From: an uncultured Eudoraea sp. | GTDB lineage: Bacteria > Bacteroidota > Bacteroidia > Flavobacteriales > Flavobacteriaceae | Assembly (NCBI GenBank): GCA_905479615.1 | Contig: CAJQNH010000194.1 | Location: 1 to 13,457 of the forward strand | Direction of reading: 5' to 3' | Length of the DNA stretch: 13,457 nucleotides | Shown here: positions 7,001 through 12,849 of the stretch, one piece after another | How the letters are laid out: every line of letters starts with the position of its first letter | Numbering within the stretch: position 1 is the first letter of the stretch | The notes under the pieces: generated by a model | Database searches by the model: none | Told to the model about the DNA's origin: nothing | What the model saw: only the letters and a program-made list of their open reading frames with translations | Program-made: the position numbers and the translations under genes

Positions 7001-8317
7001 TTAAGTGGAATCTTTATTTCTCCATTTCACAAATACATAAAAGGGTATTCCAACCATTAATAAAATAAATCCCCAAAACACAGCCTTTTCACCTGCCCCG
7101 AAAATGGCCCAAAGAGAGTAAGAAAAAGCCAAACTACCCATACCATATATTCCCAACCATGGTTGTGATGGCAGCTTTTTCTCTAAAAGGATACTAACAT
7201 AGGCAGCCGCAGTAAAGAGATACGGAACTAAGGCCGTCAAGGTGCCAAGTAAAATTAGAAACCTGAATTGCTCTACCAGGCCTTCGGCATAATTCATTAG
7301 CATTACCCCTGAGGCCAGGGCACTGCCGATCAGCATTCCATAAACAGGGACACCTCGTTTGTTTTCCTTTTTAAAAATTCCCGGAAAGAGTTTATCCCTT
7401 GCGGTCGCCCTTGGTAATTGACCCACAATTAGGATCCATCCGTTAAGTGCTCCAAAAGCAGCAATTGCTGCACCACCAGCAACCAGCTCACGTCCTAATT
7501 CCCCGGTCATAATCCCCATGGCATCGGCGAATGGTGCTGGCGATACCGCAAGTTCCTGAAGTGGAACCATCCCCATGACCGCCATTGTTCCCAATATATA
7601 AACCAAAGTGGTTATAATTGTTCCCAACATGGTAGCCCTCGGTATCGTTTTCCCGGGGTTTTTAACGTTATCTGCAGGAATAGTTGCACTCTCAAACCCC
7701 AAAAAAGCATAGAGGGTCATAGTTGAAGTTATAGCTATGGCTTCAAAACTTGATGAATCACTTACATTTAAAGGTATAAAGTTGTCAATATTAAAAAAGA
7801 AAAAGCCCCCAACAATAATCATTAGTAAAGGGGTTAGTTTAAGCAAGGTCGTTACAACTTGTATTTTTCCTGATTCCCTGACGCCTCTGGAGTTTACCCA
7901 GGTTAGCAACCAAATAGCACCCAGGCCGGTCAGGACCGAAGCGATCGAATTTTCCTCTAACATCGGAAACAACACTGTTAAAGCACTTACAAAGGCAATG
8001 GCCATTACTGCCATACCAACCCAAATGGAAATCCAATATCCCCAGGCTACCAAAAATCCGGCAAAGTCCCCGAACCCTTCTCTTGTATAAGCATAGGGTC
8101 CTCCACTTTTATTGAGGAACAATTTACTTAACTTACTGAAAACCAATGCCAGAACAAGAGTACCCATTGAAGAAGCCAGCCATCCAACAATACTGATTCC
8201 TCCATAGGCTGCAAGAGCTGCAGGCATTAGAAAAACACCTGCACCAATCATATTTCCAATTACCAGGGACGTACTCATCCATAGCCCAAGTTTTTTTTTA
8301 TTCTTGCTTTGGTTCAT
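7001..8317 (-). CDS. APC-family amino-acid transporter, AdiC (arginine/agmatine antiporter)-like
   Basis: 438 residues, with about 12 hydrophobic membrane segments starting near residue 13. The N-terminus carries the APC substrate-site motif GNMIGAGVF (21-29), and the whole chain resembles E. coli AdiC (445 residues): GGPYAY (72-77), MTLYAFLGFES (200-210), ALNGWILIVGQ (290-300) and ALVPYLFT (362-369). By alignment from memory, the AdiC substrate-site residues Tyr93, Glu208 and Trp293 correspond to Y94, E209 and W294. Trp202, which stacks on the guanidinium, is replaced by Y203, and Ser26 by A26. Substrate is therefore probably a basic or related amino acid, but specificity may differ from AdiC, and uniport or exchange cannot be told apart. 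It lies first in an operon with the DDAH-like hydrolase. The ATG at 8317 faces the Rieske gene across about 59 nt. Confidence 0.85.
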   Translation of the reverse strand: MNQSKNKKKLGLWMSTSLVIGNMIGAGVFLMPAALAAYGGISIVGWLASSMGTLVLALVFSKLSKLFLNKSGGPYAYTREGFGDFAGFLVAWGYWISIWVGMAVMAIAFVSALTVLFPMLEENSIASVLTGLGAIWLLTWVNSRGVRESGKIQVVTTLLKLTPLLMIIVGGFFFFNIDNFIPLNVSDSSSFEAIAITSTMTLYAFLGFESATIPADNVKNPGKTIPRATMLGTIITTLVYILGTMAVMGMVPLQELAVSPAPFADAMGIMTGELGRELVAGGAAIAAFGALNGWILIVGQLPRATARDKLFPGIFKKENKRGVPVYGMLIGSALASGVMLMNYAEGLVEQFRFLILLGTLTALVPYLFTAAAYVSILLEKKLPSQPWLGIYGMGSLAFSYSLWAIFGAGEKAVFWGFILLMVGIPFYVFVKWRNKDST

Positions 8318-8322
8318 TGGTT

Positions 8323-8353
8323 TTGGCTGGTTCTGAAAAGAATTATATATTTT
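8323..8353 (+). promoter_or_regulatory. Candidate promoter for the Rieske oxygenase gene
   Basis: TTG (8323-8325), a 20-nt spacer and TATATTTT (8346-8353) match the Bacteroidetes promoter form with seven of eight bases in the -7 element. The predicted transcript would start near 8360. That lies downstream of the TTG at 8317 but upstream of the GTG at 8377, which supports the GTG as the real start. Confidence 0.35.
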
Positions 8354-8376
8354 TAAATGTACAAATTAAATTACTC

Positions 8377-9465
8377 GTGACGGAAAAATTTAAAATAGAC
8401 CCGGATATAACTAAGGCAGAAACTTTACCTGCTTCTTTTTATCGAAATCCTGTTTTTTTTGAGGCAGTTAGGGAACGCATTTTTTACAGGTCCTGGCAAT
8501 GGATTGGACATGAGGGTTTGGTGGATTCCAGACAGAATGCGTATCCATTTATTTTGCTTGATAACTTTTTAACTGAACCCATGCTTTTAACCCGGGATAA
8601 GGAAGACAGGATTTCCTGTCTTACAAACGTGTGTACGCATCGCGGGAATTTAGTTGTGGACAGTACAAAGACTGCTAAAAAACTGATATGCGGTTACCAT
8701 GGGAGAAGCTTCGATCTGCATGGAAAAATGGAGCATATGCCAGAATTTGAAGACGTTGAGAATTTTCCAAGGCCATGTGACAACCTCAATAAATTTCCAT
8801 TGCGACATTGGGGGCCTTTTTTATTTGTAGGACTCAATCCTGCATTTGAACTACAAAAAGTACTGGATGCCATGAATGAAAGAGTGGGATTTTTACCATT
8901 ACAGGAGTTCGTTCTGGATGAAAAGCGAGGCAATGACTATTTTATTGATGCGAATTGGGCGCTTTACTGTGATAATTATTTGGAAGGTTTTCATATCCCA
9001 TTTGTCCATGAGGACCTGAATGCAGTTTTAGATTACGGTAACTATGATACATTTCTGTATGACCATATGAATTTACAGATTGGCTACGCTGAAGGTACCG
9101 AGGAGGTCTTTGATCTTCCTGAAAATCATCCGGATTATGGAAAGAAAATAGCAGCATATTATTATTGGGTGTTTCCGAATATGATGTTCAATTTTTATCC
9201 CTGGGGTGTTTCCGTAAATTTGATCCAACCCCTTGAAATGAATAAAACCAAAGTATCCTTTTACAGTTATGTTTATGATGCTTCCAAATTGGATAAAGGG
9301 GCTGGTTCGCAATTAGATAAGGTAGAAATAGAAGATGAAGCTGTGGTTGAAGGAGTTCAGAAGGGTATACGCTCCCGTTTTTATAAGGCAGGAAGATTTT
9401 CACCATCACGTGAAAAAGGGGTGCATCATTTTCACCGGCTTTTGGCAGAATTTATTAATTCATAA
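8377..9465 (+). CDS. Rieske non-haem iron oxygenase alpha subunit, choline monooxygenase-like
   Basis: 362 residues from the GTG at 8377. An upstream TTG at 8317 stays in frame, but the added 20 residues look like intergenic sequence and the promoter candidate falls within them. The Rieske [2Fe-2S] ligands are C86-T-H88 and C105-GY-H108. The mononuclear iron site is H206 and H211 in YLEGFHIPFVH, with D320 (IEDEAV) as probable third ligand. The residue that bridges the two centres is E203 rather than the usual Asp, as reported for carnitine oxygenase CntA and seen in quaternary-amine oxygenases. The segments DNYLEGFH, YYWVFPN and the tail VQKGIRSRFYKAGRFSP...HHFHRLL resemble plant choline monooxygenase. 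It should hydroxylate or demethylate a small substrate using O2 and electrons from a separate reductase, which is absent here. A quaternary-ammonium substrate is an inference; other aromatic or alkyl substrates are possible. Confidence 0.85.
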   Translation: MTEKFKIDPDITKAETLPASFYRNPVFFEAVRERIFYRSWQWIGHEGLVDSRQNAYPFILLDNFLTEPMLLTRDKEDRISCLTNVCTHRGNLVVDSTKTAKKLICGYHGRSFDLHGKMEHMPEFEDVENFPRPCDNLNKFPLRHWGPFLFVGLNPAFELQKVLDAMNERVGFLPLQEFVLDEKRGNDYFIDANWALYCDNYLEGFHIPFVHEDLNAVLDYGNYDTFLYDHMNLQIGYAEGTEEVFDLPENHPDYGKKIAAYYYWVFPNMMFNFYPWGVSVNLIQPLEMNKTKVSFYSYVYDASKLDKGAGSQLDKVEIEDEAVVEGVQKGIRSRFYKAGRFSPSREKGVHHFHRLLAEFINS

Positions 9466-9513
9466 ATCTTCATTTCAAAGCTATATGCTGTTATAAAATC
9501 TCCTTTCTCTTCA

Positions 9514-9544
9514 TTGGTTTGTTATATTCCTTTAACTACCTTTG
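9514..9544 (+). promoter_or_regulatory. Bacteroidetes-type promoter for the glutaryl-CoA dehydrogenase gene
   Basis: TTG (9514-9516), a spacer of exactly 20 nt, and TACCTTTG (9537-9544) are a full match to the TTG / TAnnTTTG consensus. Transcription should begin near 9550, leaving a leader of about 10 nt before the ATG at 9560. The in-frame TTG at 9542 lies inside the -7 element, so it cannot be the start codon if this promoter is used. Confidence 0.6.
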
Positions 9545-9559
9545 ACAAAAATTTTACGA

Positions 9560-10738
9560 ATGAGGCCAGACTTATTTGAAGCACCAGACTACTATAATCT
9601 TGATGAGCTTTTAAGTGAAGAACACAAATTAGTGCGCGATGCCGCCCGTCAGTGGGTAAAGCGTGATGTCACTCCGATAATTGAGGAATTTGCTCAAAAA
9701 GCGGAATTTCCACAACAAATTATTGGCGGACTTGCAGAAATTGGGGCCTTTGGACCTTATATTCCTGTGGAGTACGGCGGAGCCGGCCTGGACCAAATTA
9801 GTTACGGACTTATTATGCAAGAAATTGAACGTGGAGACAGTGGGGTTCGTTCTACGGCTTCGGTTCAATCTTCCTTGGTAATGTACCCCATATTTGCATA
9901 TGGAACCGAAGAACAAAGGATGAAATACTTGCCTAAATTGGCTACTGGAGAATATATGGGATGTTTTGGTCTTACTGAACCTGATCATGGATCTAACCCC
10001 AGTGGGATGGTAACTAATTTTAAAGATAAAGGAGATCATTTTTTATTAAACGGAGCCAAGCTTTGGATCTCAAATTCCCCATTTGCAGATATCGCTGTTG
10101 TTTGGGCTAAAGATGAAAACGGTAGAATTCACGGATTAATTGTGGAAAGGGGAATGGAAGGTTTTTCAACTCCGGAAACTCATAATAAATGGTCCCTGAG
10201 GGCATCTGCAACCGGCGAATTAATATTTGATAATGTTAGAGTTCCTAAAGAAAACCTGTTACCTGGCAAAAATGGGTTGGGAGCTCCTTTAGGTTGTCTG
10301 GACTCTGCACGATACGGCATTGCCTGGGGTGCTATCGGAGCCGCTATGGATTGTTATGATACGGCTCTTCGTTATGCCAAGGAGCGAATCCAATTTGGAA
10401 AACCCATCGCAGCAACTCAATTGCAGCAAAAGAAATTAGCGGAGATGATTACCGAAATTACCAAGGCTCAACTCCTGGCATTCCGCCTGGGACAATTAAA
10501 AAACGAAGGGAGAGCTACTACAGCACAAATTTCTATGGCTAAACGGAACAATGTTGAAATGGCTATCAAAATAGCCCGGGAAGCGAGGCAGGTTCTGGGA
10601 GGTATGGGAATAACAGGAGAATATAGTATCATGCGTCATATGATGAACCTGGAAAGTGTAATCACTTATGAAGGCACACATGATATTCACTTACTAATTA
10701 CAGGTGCGGATATTACAGGCCATAACGCCTTTAAGTAA
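9560..10738 (+). CDS. gcdH: Glutaryl-CoA dehydrogenase (decarboxylating acyl-CoA dehydrogenase)
   Basis: 392 residues from the ATG at 9560, chosen because the alternative TTG at 9542 sits in the promoter and because family members begin with the same MRPDLFEAPDYY segment. It oxidises glutaryl-CoA and decarboxylates it to crotonyl-CoA, in lysine, hydroxylysine and tryptophan breakdown, with FAD and an electron-transfer flavoprotein. The acyl-CoA dehydrogenase layout is complete: N-terminal helical domain, FAD/substrate segment CFGLTEPDHGSNPS (135-148), beta domain, and C-terminal helical domain. The catalytic base is E371 in TYEGTHDIH. Residues equivalent to Glu87, Arg94 and Ser98 of human GCDH are conserved as E90, R97 and S101 (ERGDSGVRSTAS), which separates it from ordinary short-chain acyl-CoA dehydrogenases. 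It follows the Rieske gene by 94 nt but has its own promoter, and ends 9 nt from the convergent kinase gene. Confidence 0.93.
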   Translation: MRPDLFEAPDYYNLDELLSEEHKLVRDAARQWVKRDVTPIIEEFAQKAEFPQQIIGGLAEIGAFGPYIPVEYGGAGLDQISYGLIMQEIERGDSGVRSTASVQSSLVMYPIFAYGTEEQRMKYLPKLATGEYMGCFGLTEPDHGSNPSGMVTNFKDKGDHFLLNGAKLWISNSPFADIAVVWAKDENGRIHGLIVERGMEGFSTPETHNKWSLRASATGELIFDNVRVPKENLLPGKNGLGAPLGCLDSARYGIAWGAIGAAMDCYDTALRYAKERIQFGKPIAATQLQQKKLAEMITEITKAQLLAFRLGQLKNEGRATTAQISMAKRNNVEMAIKIAREARQVLGGMGITGEYSIMRHMMNLESVITYEGTHDIHLLITGADITGHNAFK

Positions 10739-10747
10739 TCCTTTGAT

Positions 10748-11800
10748 TTAAAATTTCTTAATTATTACTTCCTGCATGTAATCCATATGCTCAGCAGCTT
10801 TTTCAGTAAAGGCAAACAGGCTAAGACACCTATCCAGATTCTGGGTTTTATAAGTCACTTTATAGTAGATATTTCCCAATAAATAATCTGTTAATGCCCT
10901 GATACCATGTATAAAAGGCATTAATTTTACGCCAAATGGCAAATGCATAATTTCTGCTTTGGTCAGGAAATCTGAGTTCTTGCTCAGGCCATCAATAAAA
11001 GCCTCAAAGAGCTCTTTGTTAAATGTTATTTTACTAAGATCTTTTTCGTCTTCGCTCACGGTATTGACTATAGTGCGCACCGCATCACCAAAATCATAAT
11101 GAAAATATCCTTTCATTACGGTATCAAGATCTATAAGGCATAGCGCTCTTTTATCCTGTTTATGAAAAAGAATATTATTTAGTTTAGTATCATTATGACA
11201 AATTCTAAGGGGTAAGTTCCCGGGGTCATAAAAACGCAGTTCTTCAAGGGTCATTTTAGCAAAAAGAATCGCCTTTTCAGCCTCTTTTAATTTCTCTGGC
11301 GTGGCACTTCCTAAGGCTTCTTCAAACTGTTTGGCTCGAAATGAAAGATCGTGAAATCCGGGTATGGTGTCCTTGAAGATATCGAGAGGAGCCTCTTGTA
11401 GCAGGGAGTGGAATTTGCCAATAATTTTTCCTGCTTCTAAGGCGATTCCTTTATCCTGCGTAGTATTAAAAGCAACACTATCAGGAACCATTGTAAACAT
11501 GCGCCAGCAGTCTCTGTTACTAATTTTCAAATAAGGCTTGTCATCAATGGTCCTTATCAGCGATATTTGGCAGTAGTTTTTGTCATTTAAATATGGAAGT
11601 GCATGATGGATGTTCTGCATTAACAGGTCTATATTGCTAAAGACCTGTACATTAAGTCGTTGCAAAATATAGTATGGTGCACCATCTTGCAGGAGAGCGA
11701 AAGTGTCATTGATATACCCCTGACTTATAGGCTGTATTTCATAGTCCTTTCTCTCAATGGAAAAATAATGCAAAACAGCGTTGGGCCCATTGCTATCCAT
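10748..11800 (-). CDS. APH-family small-molecule kinase, N-acetylhexosamine 1-kinase (NahK)-like
   Basis: 350 residues, close to Bifidobacterium NahK (359). The phosphotransferase (APH/choline kinase) fold shows the catalytic loop CHNDTKLNN (H202, D204, N209), the metal-binding LIDLDTVM (D224, D226) and FGD (237-239). The N-terminal YILQRLNVQVF (45-54) matches the NahK style of ILQRIN. It most likely phosphorylates the anomeric hydroxyl of a free sugar such as GlcNAc or GalNAc. It starts 11 nt after the nucleotidyltransferase gene on the same strand, which supports this: the kinase makes the sugar-1-phosphate that the partner activates. Homologues in Bacteroidetes have at times been labelled mucin desulfatase; the active-site motifs here are those of a kinase, not a sulfatase. 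Sugar identity is not resolved, and MurNAc (AmgK-type) or another amino sugar remains possible. Confidence 0.83.
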   Translation of the reverse strand: MDSNGPNAVLHYFSIERKDYEIQPISQGYINDTFALLQDGAPYYILQRLNVQVFSNIDLLMQNIHHALPYLNDKNYCQISLIRTIDDKPYLKISNRDCWRMFTMVPDSVAFNTTQDKGIALEAGKIIGKFHSLLQEAPLDIFKDTIPGFHDLSFRAKQFEEALGSATPEKLKEAEKAILFAKMTLEELRFYDPGNLPLRICHNDTKLNNILFHKQDKRALCLIDLDTVMKGYFHYDFGDAVRTIVNTVSEDEKDLSKITFNKELFEAFIDGLSKNSDFLTKAEIMHLPFGVKLMPFIHGIRALTDYLLGNIYYKVTYKTQNLDRCLSLFAFTEKAAEHMDYMQEVIIKKF

Positions 11801-11811
11801 TGATATATGGT

Positions 11812-12708
11812 CTAAGCAGATTCAACAGGCCATAGTGGCGTTCTGTATTCTGCACTATCTGTCATGTCCTGCAATTCCTTCATGGCTTTTTCCTTATCAT
11901 CGGCATAAGTTATTCCAAACCATTTGCTATCTGAAGGTATTACCGAAACGCTTACTTCATTTTGTTCTAACATTTTCTGAATAACAAAAGGAATATATAC
12001 TTCGCCTCCGGCAATGTTTTCCTCATTCTCCAGAAATATTCGCAGATCATGTTCAATATGGTCAAAAATAGAGGGATTACAAACCCAAAAATTCATACTA
12101 ACCAATTCTTCGCCACTAAAGTGAAGTCCTGAATCTGTATCAGTGAGCCCTCCGTTGACCTTTTCAATTTTTGTACGTTCCACTACAGAATGCAATTTAT
12201 TTCCATCCCTTTCGCAAACTCCTCGGGAAACGGAACCATATTCTGAAAGGGTATCTTCAAGGGTATAAGCTACCAGGCCATATGCATCTTTATTCTCTCT
12301 GGTTTTGATGAAATGGGATGCATTTTTATAGGCTCCCTTTCCATAGTAGTCGTCTGCATTTATAATTGCAAAGGGATTTTTAATGACTTGTCTGGCAGTC
12401 CAAACAGCATGCGCAGTACCCCAGGGCTTACTCCTTTCTCCATTAAATCCAGTTCCGTCAGGAAGGTCTGTAAGCTCCTGAGAAAGGACATCGATCTTTA
12501 TATGCTTGGGTAATTTTGGAGATAAGTAATTCTTTAAAAAATCAACATTATCCTTTTGAGTAATTACAACGATATGATTAAAACCATTTTCTAAAGCGTC
12601 GTAAATACTGAATTCCATTAAAAATTCATCTTTGGGCCCCAGGCCGTCAAATTGTTTAAGTTTTCCATATCGGCTGCCTCTTCCGGCTGCCATAAGTAAA
12701 AGTGTCAT
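11812..12708 (-). CDS. Sugar-1-phosphate nucleotidyltransferase
   Basis: 298 residues with a GT-A-like nucleotidyltransferase fold. The N-terminal nucleotide-binding loop is AAGRGSRYGKLKQ (7-19), followed by GPKDEFL (24-30). The metal-binding acidic pair is at NADDYYG (118-123), the substrate segment is KPWGTAHAV (94-102), and GGEVYIP (234-240) and WFGITY (263-268) lie near the C-terminus. It transfers a nucleotide (UTP or dTTP; not determined) to a sugar 1-phosphate, giving an NDP-sugar plus pyrophosphate. There is no left-handed beta-helix, so it is not a bifunctional GlmU. It is first in a two-gene operon with the NahK-like kinase, so it probably finishes a HexNAc to UDP-HexNAc salvage. 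Its start faces hemN across about 140 bp. A promoter candidate lies close upstream. Confidence 0.82.
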   Translation of the reverse strand: MTLLLMAAGRGSRYGKLKQFDGLGPKDEFLMEFSIYDALENGFNHIVVITQKDNVDFLKNYLSPKLPKHIKIDVLSQELTDLPDGTGFNGERSKPWGTAHAVWTARQVIKNPFAIINADDYYGKGAYKNASHFIKTRENKDAYGLVAYTLEDTLSEYGSVSRGVCERDGNKLHSVVERTKIEKVNGGLTDTDSGLHFSGEELVSMNFWVCNPSIFDHIEHDLRIFLENEENIAGGEVYIPFVIQKMLEQNEVSVSVIPSDSKWFGITYADDKEKAMKELQDMTDSAEYRTPLWPVESA

Positions 12709-12727
12709 AGTTCGGTTATTATGGCCG

Positions 12728-12735
12728 CAAAAATA
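12728..12735 (-). promoter_or_regulatory. Candidate -7 element for the nucleotidyltransferase-kinase operon
   Basis: On the minus strand 12735-12728 reads TATTTTTG, a full match to TAnnTTTG. The expected TTG about 20 nt further upstream is present only as TTC. Transcription would start near 12722, giving a leader of about 14 nt before the ATG at 12708. Confidence 0.35.
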
Positions 12736-12788
12736 AGTTTTTATACGCGAAATAGTGAACTCGATTAAGATTTTACCAAAAATTAAAC

Positions 12789-12802
12789 CTGATTTATGTC
12801 AT
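12789..12802 (+). promoter_or_regulatory. FNR/CRP-like operator upstream of hemN
   Basis: CTGATTTATGTCAT contains the interrupted palindrome TGAT-N4-GTCA, close to the core of the FNR consensus TTGAT-N4-ATCAA. Its centre (12795/12796) lies about 42 nt before the predicted hemN transcription start. That is the class II activator position, so an oxygen- or redox-responsive Crp/Fnr-family activator is likely. Confidence 0.5.
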
Positions 12803-12824
12803 ATTATATTGAAATTAAATCTAA

Positions 12825-12832
12825 TAGATTTG
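12825..12832 (+). promoter_or_regulatory. -7 element of the hemN promoter
   Basis: TAGATTTG is a full match to TAnnTTTG, 17 nt before the ATG at 12850. No TTG occurs at the proper -33 distance (12802-12804 is TAT); the nearest TTG, at 12809, is 13 nt away. This fits a promoter that depends on the upstream operator. Confidence 0.5.
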
Positions 12833-12849
12833 TTAAAACCCTTTTTTAG

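Noticed and set aside
8318..8420. Promoter for the AdiC-like transporter within the start of the Rieske gene
   Set aside because: The best minus-strand matches to TAnnTTTG have mismatches and no TTG at the right distance, so no site can be named.
9629..10039. 136-codon open frame on the minus strand inside gcdH
   Set aside because: It lies wholly inside a gene with intact catalytic residues and shows no domain or promoter of its own.
10739..10747. AT-rich convergent junction between gcdH and the kinase as a terminator
   Set aside because: Only 9 nt lie between the genes, and there is no GC stem or clear hairpin.
10748..11800. Reading the kinase as an aminoglycoside resistance gene or a mucin desulfatase
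   Set aside because: The NahK-like N-terminus and the neighbouring nucleotidyltransferase favour a sugar kinase, and no sulfatase signature is present.
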